DNA of 64,000 nucleotides from Brevibacterium antiquum. GTDB lineage: Bacteria; Actinomycetota; Actinomycetes; Actinomycetales; Brevibacteriaceae. The notes below the pieces were generated by a model that did not search any database, was not told where the DNA came from, and saw nothing but the letters and a program-made list of their open reading frames with translations. Position 1 is the first letter of the stretch, and every line of letters starts with the position of its first letter. Both the position numbers and the translations under genes were made by a program. Of this stretch, positions 23,079 through 31,603 are shown one piece after another. The stretch covers positions 62,001 through 126,000 of the forward strand of contig NZ_JABASX010000002.1 in NCBI RefSeq assembly GCF_016107655.1, given 5' to 3'.

Positions 23079-25097
23079 ATGAAGTTGCGTACCAAAACAT
23101 GGTTGGCGGTCACCGCCGCCACCGGTCTGGCTCTCGGCGGATTCAGCCCGGCACTGGCGGCTGGGAACGCGGGACCGACCGAGCACACCGATATGGGCGT
23201 CACCGGCGACGCCGTGATGGATCATCTGCAGAAGATCTCCGATATCTCGACCTCCCACGCCGATGAGGGGTTCCGCGCGTTGGGGACTCCCGGCTATGAG
23301 GAGTCGGTTGAATACGTCGAACAGACGCTTGAGGCAACAGGTGCCTTCGACGTCGAACGGCAGGCCTTCGAGGTTGACGATCAGACGTTCGGCGAGGTCG
23401 CGGTCAGTGTTGACGGCGAGGAGGTCGAGGTCACCCCGGCCAGCTACACCGAGGGCACCGAAGAACCGCTGACCGATCTGTCGGTGGCGCTGCCGGTCGA
23501 CGATGACTACAGCGACCTGGGCGGCGGTCAGCTGGGCTGCGCGGCCAGCGACTTCGATGACAGCGCCGAGGGCGCACTCGTCCTTGTCGCCCGAGGCACC
23601 TGTTCCTTCGGAGAGAAGACCCAGGCGGCCACGGATGCCGGAGCCGCGGCGGTCATCCTCTACAACAACGACACCTCTGCCCCCGATGAAGCACTCAACG
23701 CCACCCTCGGCGAACGTGTCGAGAACGGAGCGCCCACAGTCGGCGTCAGCTACAACGTCGGCAACGATCTGCTGACAAAGATCGAAGGTGCCTCCGAGGA
23801 AGAGCCGCTGCTGGCTGACTTCACTCTCGAAACCGAATACACCACCTCGACGACCTGGAACGTCGTTGCCGAGACCAAGGCCGGCGACCACGACAACGTC
23901 CAGATGTTCGGTGCCCACCTCGACGGTGTCCGCGAAGGTCCGGGAGCCAACGACAACGGGTCCGGCTCAGCTGCACTGCTGGCCAGCGCCGAGGCTCTGG
24001 CCAAGCAGCCGACCGAGGCCGACAACGCCATCCGCTTCGGCTGGTGGGCCGCAGAAGAGGTCGGACTCGTCGGTTCGACCCACTACGTCGAAAGCCTCGG
24101 CGACGCCGAGCTCGCGAAGGTCAAGTCGTACATGAACTTCGACATGATCGGCTCCGACAACTACATCGTCGGCACCCTGGATTCGGACGGCTCCGATGTA
24201 CCGATTCCGGACGGCGTCAATGTGCCCGAAGGATCGGCGGAACTCGAGAAGATCTTCACCGACTACTTCGCCGATAATGATCAGCCCAACGTCGGAACTG
24301 ACTTCTCCGGCCGTTCGGACTACCAGGCCTTCATCGACAACGGCATTCCAGCCAGCGGCCTGTTCTCTGGTGCGGATGGAACGAAGACGGAGCAGGAGGC
24401 CGAATGGTTCGGCGGAACCGTTGGTGACAAGCACGACACTAACTACCATCAGCCCACGGACACGATCGAGAACGTGAGCCAACAGTCTCTCGACATCTTC
24501 GCGCCGGCCATCGGCTATTCGGTGCACACACTCGCATACGATCTCAGCGATGCGCCGGACCCGACCGATCCGCCGACCACCCCACCGACGGATCCTCCGA
24601 CGGAGACTCCTACCGAGACGCCGACGGATGATCCGACGGAGGCCCCGGGCGAGCGGAGTCTGAGCATCGATCCGAAGACGATCGACCAGGCTGACTTCGT
24701 CGGTGAGAAGGGCGTCCAGGTGGCAGCTGCCGGCTGTACCCCAGACACCACCGCCACGATGACCGTGGAGCCGCAGAACGGTGAGATCGAGACATTCGAG
24801 CAGACCGCGACGGCAGATGCCGATTCCGTGGCCAAGTTCGGCGTACGCGGTCTCGACGAGTCCAAGGCCGCAACCTACGTCGGCAAGTACGACGTCACGG
24901 TCGACTGCGAGGGCGGTGACCCGCTGTCCGGTTCGTTCGAGGTCCTCGCGGAGGACAGCGATGGCCCGGGTGCCGGTGATGGCGGCGGAGACCTGCCGCG
25001 CACTGGCAATGAGGCACTGCCCCTGGTGATCTCGGCTGGTGCACTTATGGTGCTCGGCGTGATCATGACAATGGGAGCTCGCCGCCGCAAGGCCTGA
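23079..25097 (+). CDS. Secreted, sortase-anchored M28 family aminopeptidase with PA domain
   Basis: A 672-residue exported zinc peptidase. The signal peptide ends near ALA-AG (about 28). A protease-associated domain (about 130-240) is inserted before the M28 catalytic core, whose zinc and catalytic residues can be placed as H280, D292, E326/E327, D355 and H457. A Pro/Thr linker (DPTDPPTTPPTDPP and similar, about 490-525) follows, then a small beta domain and a sorting signal LPRTG (639-643), a hydrophobic helix and RRRKA. It should be linked to the cell wall by sortase. The ATG at 23079 has AGGAGCGAAAGGA upstream. Confidence 0.93.
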   Translation: MKLRTKTWLAVTAATGLALGGFSPALAAGNAGPTEHTDMGVTGDAVMDHLQKISDISTSHADEGFRALGTPGYEESVEYVEQTLEATGAFDVERQAFEVDDQTFGEVAVSVDGEEVEVTPASYTEGTEEPLTDLSVALPVDDDYSDLGGGQLGCAASDFDDSAEGALVLVARGTCSFGEKTQAATDAGAAAVILYNNDTSAPDEALNATLGERVENGAPTVGVSYNVGNDLLTKIEGASEEEPLLADFTLETEYTTSTTWNVVAETKAGDHDNVQMFGAHLDGVREGPGANDNGSGSAALLASAEALAKQPTEADNAIRFGWWAAEEVGLVGSTHYVESLGDAELAKVKSYMNFDMIGSDNYIVGTLDSDGSDVPIPDGVNVPEGSAELEKIFTDYFADNDQPNVGTDFSGRSDYQAFIDNGIPASGLFSGADGTKTEQEAEWFGGTVGDKHDTNYHQPTDTIENVSQQSLDIFAPAIGYSVHTLAYDLSDAPDPTDPPTTPPTDPPTETPTETPTDDPTEAPGERSLSIDPKTIDQADFVGEKGVQVAAAGCTPDTTATMTVEPQNGEIETFEQTATADADSVAKFGVRGLDESKAATYVGKYDVTVDCEGGDPLSGSFEVLAEDSDGPGAGDGGGDLPRTGNEALPLVISAGALMVLGVIMTMGARRRKA

Positions 25098-25112
25098 GCA
25101 TCCCCCGAATGC

Positions 25113-25152
25113 CACGCGGGCCGGTGACTGAAAAGGTTCACCGGCCCGCGTG
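25113..25152 (+). terminator. Hairpin terminator after M28 peptidase
   Basis: CACGCGGGCCGGTGA and its exact complement (25113-25127 and 25138-25152) form a 15-bp stem with a 10-base loop, starting 15 bases past the stop. It lacks a T run. It also rules out the in-frame GTG at 25150 as a start for the next gene. Confidence 0.75.
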
Positions 25153-25203
25153 CCCATTCACAGCCTTCAGCACCTGCTCATCTTGGTCAGGCAGAATTGG
25201 CTC

Positions 25204-25662
25204 GTGACTCCCAAACTCTTCTTCAAGACCTTCGCCATTGCAGAGACCATCACCTGGACTCTGCTCATCATCGGCATGATCCTCAAGTACACCCATATCA
25301 CCGAGATCGGGGTGCGCATCGGCGGCGGCATCCACGGGTTCGTCTTCATCTGCTTCGTCATCGCCGTCATCGGCGTCGGCACCTCGCAGATGTGGAGCAA
25401 GAAGCGCATCGCCACGGGCCTGGCCTCGGCCATCATTCCCTACGCCACGATTCCCTTCGAAAGATCCGTGGAGAAGACCGGAGCATTGGAGGGCAGCTGG
25501 GGACTGGGCGCGAACGGTCGTGCCCCGCGGAACTGGTTCGAGAAGCTCACCTCCTGGGCGATCCGCTCACCATTCCTGGCCATCGGTGCGGGAATCATCT
25601 TCGTCATCATCATCTTCAGCGGACTGCTGTTCCTCGGCCCTCCCGGCGAATGGGGCAAGTGA
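25204..25662 (+). CDS. DUF3817 membrane protein
   Basis: A 152-residue protein with a DUF3817 N-terminal part: KLFFKTFAIAETITWTLLIIGM, then GGGIHGFVFICFVIAVIGVG, with helices at about 6-28, 40-60, 70-85 and 125-150. The family is found as a membrane module in actinobacteria and firmicutes, with no assigned function. I chose the GTG at 25204 because the earlier GTG lies inside the upstream terminator. The ribosome site is weak (AGGCAG). Confidence 0.82.
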   Translation: MTPKLFFKTFAIAETITWTLLIIGMILKYTHITEIGVRIGGGIHGFVFICFVIAVIGVGTSQMWSKKRIATGLASAIIPYATIPFERSVEKTGALEGSWGLGANGRAPRNWFEKLTSWAIRSPFLAIGAGIIFVIIIFSGLLFLGPPGEWGK

Positions 25663-25681
25663 ACCTCGCATAGCCTCGGTG

Positions 25682-25715
25682 GCCTGTCCAGGACACGGCG
25701 GGCCTGTCCAGGACA
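25682..25715. promoter_or_regulatory. Two tandem palindromic 14-mers, 20-bp period
   Basis: GCCTGTCCAGGACA occurs at 25682-25695 and again at 25702-25715. The second copy is extended to the perfect palindrome CCTGTCCAGGACAGG. The 20-bp period places both on nearly the same DNA face. They lie 87-120 bases before the flotillin-like gene and could be an operator pair. Confidence 0.45.
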
Positions 25716-25801
25716 GGCAGACTCGCATAGGATGACCACAACGGGCGCCGTGGTCTCACTGCGCCTGGTCCCTTCCAATCCAGAATCTCGGAAAGGCTCA
25801 T

Positions 25802-27556
25802 GTGGATTTCATCCTGGGCGCCGTAGTCATCGGTGTCATAGTCATCATCGCCCTGATCGCGTTCTTCGTGATCATGCGCTCGATCAAGATCGCCTCCCCG
25901 TCTGAGGCGCTCATCATCACCGGCCGCAATGCGAGCAGTTCGGGTGGCACCGGTCGCATCATCATCGGTGGGCGCTCAGTCGTCTATCCGATCGTGCAGA
26001 AGGCATTCATCCTGTCGCTGTCCTCGCGTCAGATCGCCGTTGCGATCGACGGCATCTCGATGAACGGCATCGCCTTGCGCCTGCACGGAGTTGCGCAGGT
26101 CAAGGTGGGCGGCACCGAGGAAGACGTGCGCAAGGCAGCGCAGCGCTTCCTCGATCAGCAGGATCAGATCGAGCCCTACAGCACAGAGATCCTCTCCGGT
26201 ACGCTGCGTGCCGTCGTCGGTACGCTGACCGTTGAGCAGATCATCCAGGATCGCGCTTCCTTCGCCTCGCAGGTGCAGGAGGAGTCCGCGCACTCGATGA
26301 ACAACCAGGGTCTGGTCATCGACACATTCCAGATCTCCGCGGTCGAGGACGAGGGCAGCTACCTGAAGGACTGGGGCCGCCCACAGGCAGCCGAGGTCGC
26401 GAAGAACGCCGCCATCGCCGAGGCGAACGCCAGTCGTGCCTCGGCCGTCGAGGAAGCGCTGCAGAATGAGTCGACCCAGAAGCAGCAGGCCCTGACGGAT
26501 CAGGCCATCGCCGAGCAGCAGCAGCAGCTTGCGCTGCGGCGTGCGGCGCTGAAGGAAGAAGCCGATCAGCGTCAGGCGGGTGCCGATAACGCCGGTCCGC
26601 TGGCGAATGCGGCGGAGAAGCAGAAGCTGCTCGAACGCGACCGAATCGTCGCGAAGGAAGCCGCAGAGCTGCGTGCCGAACAGCTCGATGCCGAGGTCAG
26701 GCGTCCGGCCGATGCGGAGCGGTACCGACAGCAGGCAGAGGCCGACGCGCGAGCCTACGATGTCGAAGCCCAGGGACGAGCCGAGGCAGCCGCCGAGCTG
26801 CATCGTCGTTCGAAAGACGCTGAGGCCATTCGCCTCGAGGGCGAGGCTCAGGCCGATGCGATCAGGGCTCGCGGTGAGGCAGAGGCGGGAGCGCTCCAGG
26901 CTCAGGCCGAGGCCTACAAGAAGTTCAACGATGCCGCCGTGCTGTCGAAGGTCCTCGAAGTTCTGCCGACCATCGCCGGCGAGCTCGTCGCGCCCTACGC
27001 GAATATCAAGGACCTCTCGATCGTGTCGACCGATGGTGAGTCCAAGCTCGCGAACTCGGTATCGAACAACCTCGCTCAGGTACTCGAGGTCGTTCGCGGC
27101 ACCACCGGAATCGACCTCAGCGATCTGGTCAGCAAGGCCCAGAACCAGGGCGGATCGAACTCCGCTACCGGCTGGGGCCGCGATGACTCGACCGCATTCG
27201 ACGATGCGGGTGATTTCGCCGGGTCTGAGTCTGCAGGTGGTGGCGCCGGCGACAACGATCAGGTCGTCGACGGTGAGATCTCCGAGGGCCACGGCGGCCA
27301 GCCGGGTCGCGGAGATCGTTCGGGTCGCGGAGGGGCGAATCCCGCTGGTTCGGGAGATCCCAGCGCATGGTCGAGTGGGAACTTCGACCCGAAGGACTAC
27401 CTCGACGAGAACGGTGAGCTCGACCTCACCCACATCGGCGATGACGTGAAGAAGGCCACCGGAATCGATGTGCAGTCCTACATCGCCGAGGCGCTGCGCC
27501 GACGCGACGGCCGTGACGGCGATTCGGACGGGCCGGGCGGTCCCGACAAGAAATAG
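25802..27556 (+). CDS. Flotillin-like SPFH/Band 7 membrane protein
   Basis: A 584-residue protein. An N-terminal helix (about 3-25) anchors it, followed by the SPFH domain (about 27-200). A long Ala/Glu/Gln/Arg coiled-coil (about 210-390) contains repeated AEA motifs typical of flotillins. The last 140 residues are Gly/Ser/Asp-rich and probably disordered, with a short helix-forming end. Such proteins oligomerise and organise membrane domains. Start is GTG 25802, with GGAAAGG five bases upstream. It stands alone, without the NfeD partner often found with flotillins. Confidence 0.9.
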   Translation: MDFILGAVVIGVIVIIALIAFFVIMRSIKIASPSEALIITGRNASSSGGTGRIIIGGRSVVYPIVQKAFILSLSSRQIAVAIDGISMNGIALRLHGVAQVKVGGTEEDVRKAAQRFLDQQDQIEPYSTEILSGTLRAVVGTLTVEQIIQDRASFASQVQEESAHSMNNQGLVIDTFQISAVEDEGSYLKDWGRPQAAEVAKNAAIAEANASRASAVEEALQNESTQKQQALTDQAIAEQQQQLALRRAALKEEADQRQAGADNAGPLANAAEKQKLLERDRIVAKEAAELRAEQLDAEVRRPADAERYRQQAEADARAYDVEAQGRAEAAAELHRRSKDAEAIRLEGEAQADAIRARGEAEAGALQAQAEAYKKFNDAAVLSKVLEVLPTIAGELVAPYANIKDLSIVSTDGESKLANSVSNNLAQVLEVVRGTTGIDLSDLVSKAQNQGGSNSATGWGRDDSTAFDDAGDFAGSESAGGGAGDNDQVVDGEISEGHGGQPGRGDRSGRGGANPAGSGDPSAWSSGNFDPKDYLDENGELDLTHIGDDVKKATGIDVQSYIAEALRRRDGRDGDSDGPGGPDKK

Positions 27557-27619
27557 TCTGTGCCGTGATCGGCATTCACACTGCGTGGCGGTGACCCGCG
27601 GGGAGTGTGCAGAATTGAT

Positions 27620-27656
27620 GCGTACGTGCTTGGCAGCAGATGCCGGGCACGTACGC
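27620..27656 (+). terminator. Hairpin terminator after flotillin-like gene
   Basis: GCGTACGTGC and GCACGTACGC (27620-27629 and 27647-27656) pair perfectly, and GGCA/TGCC pair inside the loop. CTTTCT follows. It lies 64 bases after the flotillin-like stop. Confidence 0.7.
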
Positions 27657-27837
27657 TTTCTGCGTCCGAGTCTGCGTCTGCGTCTGCGACCGGGGCCGCT
27701 GCTCGGGCCCGACTCGGCGGCAGTTGGAAGCCGGGGCGGGATGGACGGCGGAAACCGGTATGCCCTGAGCTCGCGTGATGACGCACTCATTCATAAAGAA
27801 ATACGCATATGTTAATGTGATTGCGGAGGAGGTTTCC

Positions 27838-28746
27838 ATGGCTCATGACCACTCGCACAGCTCAGGATCGCGTCGACGGTTGGCGATCGTCTTCGGCATC
27901 GTCCTGGTGATCTTCGTCTTCCAGGTGATCGGCTCGATCATGACGGGCAGTCTGGCGCTGCTGATCGACACCGGACATAATTCCGTCGACCTCATCGGCA
28001 TCGGGATCGCACTCTTCGCCGCCACCCTGGTCCGCAAGCCGCCGAAGGGTCAGAAGACCTGGGGGTTTCGCCGAGCCGAGGTGCTTGCCGCCGGAGCGCA
28101 GGCGACTCTGCTGCTGGGACTCGGCGTCTACAGCCTCATCGAGGGCATCCGTCGCTTCTTCGTCCCGCCCGAGGTGCCGGGCCCGGAACTGATGTTCTTC
28201 GGTGCCGTCGGACTTCTCGGCAACATCGTGTCGATCATCATCCTCAGTTCCTCCAAAGAGCAGTCACTCAACCTCAAGGCCGCATTTCTCGAGGTCATCG
28301 CCGATGCGTTGGGATCCGTCGCCGTCATCCTCGCCGCCGTCTCCATCTGGCTCTTCGACTGGACCCGCGCCGATGCCGTGGCAGCTCTGTTCATCGCCGC
28401 GCTGATCGTCCCCAGAGCCTTCTCCATCCTGAAGGAGACCGGATCGATCCTGCTTGAAGTCGCCCCCAGGGAACTCGACCTCGAGAAGGTCAAGATGCAC
28501 ATTGAGGGAGTCGAGCACGTCCAAGAGGTCCACGACCTTCACGTGACGCGCATCGATTCGAACCTCCCGGTGCTCACCGCCCACGTGGTCCTCGCTGACG
28601 AATGCTTCTACGACGGACATGCCCCGCGAATACTCACCGCGCTCCAGGAGTGCCTCGCTGAGCACTTCAAGGTCGCCATCGAACACTCGACCTTCCAGTT
28701 CGACAGAGCGAAGGACGCGGCCCAGGAGACGCACACCCACACCTGA
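27838..28746 (+). CDS. Cation diffusion facilitator (CzcD/ZitB-like) metal exporter
   Basis: A 302-residue CDF exporter, expected to move Zn(II) or related ions out against protons. A His-rich N-terminus (MAHDHSHSS) precedes six helices. The metal site residues fit GHNSVD in helix 2 and EVIADALGSV in helix 5, as in CzcD. The C-terminal cytosolic domain (about 205-290) has the regulatory metal-binding fold. The ATG at 27838 has an excellent GGAGGAGG site; an in-frame ATG at 27775 has none. The upstream sequence is unusually AT-rich and likely holds the promoter. Confidence 0.92.
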   Translation: MAHDHSHSSGSRRRLAIVFGIVLVIFVFQVIGSIMTGSLALLIDTGHNSVDLIGIGIALFAATLVRKPPKGQKTWGFRRAEVLAAGAQATLLLGLGVYSLIEGIRRFFVPPEVPGPELMFFGAVGLLGNIVSIIILSSSKEQSLNLKAAFLEVIADALGSVAVILAAVSIWLFDWTRADAVAALFIAALIVPRAFSILKETGSILLEVAPRELDLEKVKMHIEGVEHVQEVHDLHVTRIDSNLPVLTAHVVLADECFYDGHAPRILTALQECLAEHFKVAIEHSTFQFDRAKDAAQETHTHT

Positions 28747-28796
28747 GGCCGTCTTGGACGGTGGCTCAGCTCGTTCTGCTGCTTTGCCTGCAGGGC

Positions 28797-29010
28797 TCAC
28801 TTCGCGGTGGACGCAACCGGAGTCTTCGCGTGGATCGCCTCGAGCTGAGCGACGATTGCCTCCGTCATCTCAAGTGTGTTGGAATCTCCGCCGAGGTCAC
28901 GTGGGAGGATGCCCGCGCCGGTCACGTTCTCAATGGCCTGCCGAATCTGCAGGGCCTCGGCGGTCAGTCCGAACTGGTCGAGAGCATCGTCCCTGTGATG
29001 ATCGGAGTCG
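28797..29010 (-). pseudogene. Remnant of isopropylmalate/tartrate dehydrogenase, frameshifted
   Basis: On the minus strand the end of an open frame reads DQFGLTAEALQIRQAIENV, then TGAGILPRDLGGDSNTLEMT. This matches the C-terminus of the isocitrate/isopropylmalate/tartrate dehydrogenase family (DLGG.. ST.E.. motif). Upstream the match continues in another frame as PIITGTML, and a two-base insertion (CTCTC for CTC) separates the two. The rest of the gene (about 270 residues) is missing; the region before it is short and unrelated. No start or ribosome site serves the fragment. Confidence 0.7.
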
Positions 29011-29043
29011 TGGGTCTGGGACAGTAGGGGCCGGCGCACGACA

Positions 29044-29095
29044 GTTGGTAAGTCCTGGTCGAAAATCTCGCTCTCGTCGACCAGGAGTTACCAAC
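29044..29095. terminator. 19-bp stem-loop after MenC-like gene
   Basis: Arms 29044-29062 and 29077-29095 pair over 19 bp with one mismatch, around a 14-base loop. It lies 34 bases past the stop of the minus-strand enolase-family gene and next to the dehydrogenase remnant. It is probably a terminator, although no T run is present. Confidence 0.65.
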
Positions 29096-29128
29096 CGTTT
29101 GCCTATTCGGCGGTGGCCGTTCGGCGGC

Positions 29129-30253
29129 TCAGCTCTGCGGCAGGATCTGCAGCGAGTCGGTCCGGAACTTCTCGAGCCTCGCGGGGTCGATCGAAACGCC
29201 GAAGCCGACACCTGTGGGCACGTCGACCTTGCCGTCGTACATGACGATCTCTTCGGTGATGTCCTCGTTGAAGAAGCGATTCGATCCGGAGATGTCTCCG
29301 GGCAAGGTGAAGCCGGGCAGCGATGCCAGGGCGGCATTGGCGGCACGGCCCAAACCGGTCTCGACCATTCCGCCGTGCCAGACTGCTACACCATGTGCGG
29401 CGCAGAGATCATGGATCTTCTTCGCCTCGATGAAGCCGCCCACTCGCCCAGGCTTGATGTTGATGACGGCTGCCGCACCCATGGAGATCGCATCGGCGGC
29501 GGCTTCAGCGGAGTCGATCGACTCGTCCAGACACATCGGAGTCTCCATCAGCTTCGCGAGCTCGCCGTGCTGGCGGATGTCGGCCTCTCCCAAGGGCTGC
29601 TCGATGAGGAGGAGGCCGTACTCGTCTAGCCTGCGCAGGTGGGAGGCATCGACGAGGGTGTAGGCGGCGTTGGCATCGACCTGGAAGCCGAAGTCATCGC
29701 CGAAGGCCTTGCGCACAGCGGCTATTGGGGCAATATCCTTACCCGGCTTGATCTTGAGTTTGATGCGGGCATAACCCTCGTCCAGATACCCGCCGATGAC
29801 CCTGACCGTCTCTTCGACAGAATCCTGGATGCCCACAGAGACTCCGGAGGGGACGGAGTCGACGACGCCGCCCAGGTAGGTCTTGAAAGACTGGTCATTG
29901 AGTTTGAGCTGGGCCTCGATGACCGCCATCTCCAGCGCCGACTTCGCCATCGGGTGACCGATCACGTGACGCAGATGCCAGGACACGGTCTCCGCAGTCA
30001 GATCGTCGACGTCGAAGAGGATCGGAGCCAGCCACCGCTTCGTCACATCGATGCCCGAAGCCACGTATTCAGAAGAGTAGAGCGGGGAGATCATCGCCAC
30101 CGACTCACCCCAGCCCGTGATCTCACCCTTCGGGGTGTCGAAGGTGGCCTCGACGAGGTAGCAGTCCTTCTCCGTCTCCCGCATGAACGAGGTCTCGAAG
30201 GGGGTGACGAGGGGAATGGAGACCTGGTGGAGAGTGATCGAGTTGAGTTTCAT
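29129..30253 (-). CDS. MenC/N-acylamino-acid racemase-type enolase superfamily enzyme
   Basis: A 374-residue member of the o-succinylbenzoate synthase / N-acylamino-acid racemase subgroup. The active-site set is visible: the K-x-K pair in ARIKLKIKPG, the metal ligands in FQVDANAAY, LIEQPL and MCLDESI, and the opposite Lys in INIKPGRVGG. These enzymes dehydrate SHCHC in menaquinone synthesis or racemise N-acyl amino acids, and sequence alone often cannot separate the two. No other men gene is near. I chose the ATG at 30253, with AAGAAGG upstream. The larger open frame reading in from 30529 has no support. Confidence 0.85.
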   Translation of the reverse strand: MKLNSITLHQVSIPLVTPFETSFMRETEKDCYLVEATFDTPKGEITGWGESVAMISPLYSSEYVASGIDVTKRWLAPILFDVDDLTAETVSWHLRHVIGHPMAKSALEMAVIEAQLKLNDQSFKTYLGGVVDSVPSGVSVGIQDSVEETVRVIGGYLDEGYARIKLKIKPGKDIAPIAAVRKAFGDDFGFQVDANAAYTLVDASHLRRLDEYGLLLIEQPLGEADIRQHGELAKLMETPMCLDESIDSAEAAADAISMGAAAVINIKPGRVGGFIEAKKIHDLCAAHGVAVWHGGMVETGLGRAANAALASLPGFTLPGDISGSNRFFNEDITEEIVMYDGKVDVPTGVGFGVSIDPARLEKFRTDSLQILPQS

Positions 30254-30574
30254 GCGCCATGCACCTTCTTTGTGTTCGGGGCTGATGATCCTGTGGCCCA
30301 GCCTATAACCACTCGCAGGACCACCTCGGCGGGCATTGGAGTATGGGACGCAGATGGACATCCGAAGTGCGGAACCCGCCGATTTCGGTGGACCAGAATG
30401 GTGGGTTCCAGCGGCGAGATCGACATGAGTCTCCCTCGGAATATTCCGACAGGATTCCTTGTGGACACCCGCGGCTCGCATCACCCGTCTCACGCGCCGG
30501 TCTGCCGCTGGAGCGCGTGCGCCCGACATTGGTACTGTGAGTCAAAGATCCTGCTCAACTCAAGGGAGAGCTAC
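30254..30574. other. Divergent intergenic region with two inverted repeats
   Basis: 321 bases between the enolase-family gene (-) and the FkbM methyltransferase (+). It contains a hairpin of GGAACCCGCC with GGTGGGTTCC (30371-30380 and 30400-30409), and a perfect 14-bp palindrome at 30436-30449. Both could be regulator sites. No gene is seen. Confidence 0.6.
30436..30449. promoter_or_regulatory. Perfect 14-bp palindrome, possible operator
   Basis: TCGGAATATTCCGA reads the same on both strands. It lies 126 bases before the FkbM methyltransferase start and 183 bases before the enolase-family start. A regulator cannot be assigned. Confidence 0.4.
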
Positions 30575-31519
30575 GTGAACGACTACCTGCGGTCACTCAA
30601 AGGCCGGAAGCAGAAGTGGTTCGGACTCAAACTGCCAGTCAAGGCTGCACTTGCGCAGCCGTATCTCCACCCGATGCTGAGGACGGTCGCGCCCCACATC
30701 AACGGCATCAAGGTCGGCAGGCTCCCCGCACCGATCGGACTCACCGAGGTTCGCGGGCGTGCCGGAGGCGCCGGCTTCTACCTCGTCGATCCGTTCCGCT
30801 GCGAGATCGCCAAGGAATTCTACTGGGGCAAGGGCCGCCGGACGGAGGCAGAGGACGCCTTCGCGCTCGACCTCATGGTCGAACTATCCCGCGACGCGGA
30901 CGTGTTCCTCGACATCGGCGCCTACACCGGGGTCTTCACGATGGCGGTGCTGGCCGCGAATCCGACCGCGGTCGCTCACTCGTTCGAGATCATCCCCGCC
31001 GTCGTCACCGGGTTGGAGAAGAACGTGGCGCGCAACCACCTCGGCGATCGGGTGACTGTTCATCCGACGGGCGTCGGCAAGCCCGGCACCACGATGCAGG
31101 TGCCCACCGGCGATGGGGGATCGGCATTGCCGTCGTTCTATGGGACTGGCATGGACTTCGACTCCGGTGCGCAGGTGCGCTTCACCTCGCTCGACGAGCT
31201 CCTCCCGGATCTGCCGCCCGGCCGTCCGCAGGTGACTGTGAAGATCGATGTGGAAGGTGCGGAGAACGACGTCCTCGACAACGGTCGGGAACTGATGGGC
31301 ACACTGCAGCCGGACATCCTGTGCGAGGTCCTCGACGACCGGGCACAGCCCGAGCAGCTGATGCGCATCCTCGACCGCTTCGACTACCACTACTACCTCG
31401 TCGGCGACGACCACCTCAGCGCTCATGACGAGATCGTCCCCGACCCGCATTTTCGCGACTGGCTCTTCACGACGAAGAACCCGGAGGATATGCGGGTCGC
31501 GGGCTACCCGGTCAGGTGA
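30575..31519 (+). CDS. FkbM family methyltransferase
   Basis: A 314-residue SAM-dependent methyltransferase. The SAM-binding motif I is DVFLDIGAYTGVFTM, followed by the acidic strand end SFEIIP; the family segment VTVKIDVEGAEN lies at about 218-229. FkbM-type enzymes O-methylate sugars or polyketides, but many act on unknown substrates. I chose the GTG at 30575 with GGGAGAG upstream. It has no glycan or polyketide neighbours, so the substrate is not indicated. Confidence 0.85.
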   Translation: MNDYLRSLKGRKQKWFGLKLPVKAALAQPYLHPMLRTVAPHINGIKVGRLPAPIGLTEVRGRAGGAGFYLVDPFRCEIAKEFYWGKGRRTEAEDAFALDLMVELSRDADVFLDIGAYTGVFTMAVLAANPTAVAHSFEIIPAVVTGLEKNVARNHLGDRVTVHPTGVGKPGTTMQVPTGDGGSALPSFYGTGMDFDSGAQVRFTSLDELLPDLPPGRPQVTVKIDVEGAENDVLDNGRELMGTLQPDILCEVLDDRAQPEQLMRILDRFDYHYYLVGDDHLSAHDEIVPDPHFRDWLFTTKNPEDMRVAGYPVR

Positions 31520-31603
31520 TCGACCAAGTCAGCGCAGCGCGCTGAAACTCACTTCAGCCCTGCGGCCGAAGGCTGGTCTCAGCCCTGGACCTGACCAGTG
31601 AAG

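Noticed and set aside
25976..27790. Minus-strand open frame of 604 codons opposite the flotillin-like gene
   Set aside because: The product is Leu/Arg/Gly-rich noise mirrored from the coiled coil; no ribosome site or family match.
29639..30574. Long N-terminal extension of the FkbM methyltransferase frame
   Set aside because: It overlaps the enolase-family gene on the opposite strand, and a good GTG start with ribosome site lies at 30575.
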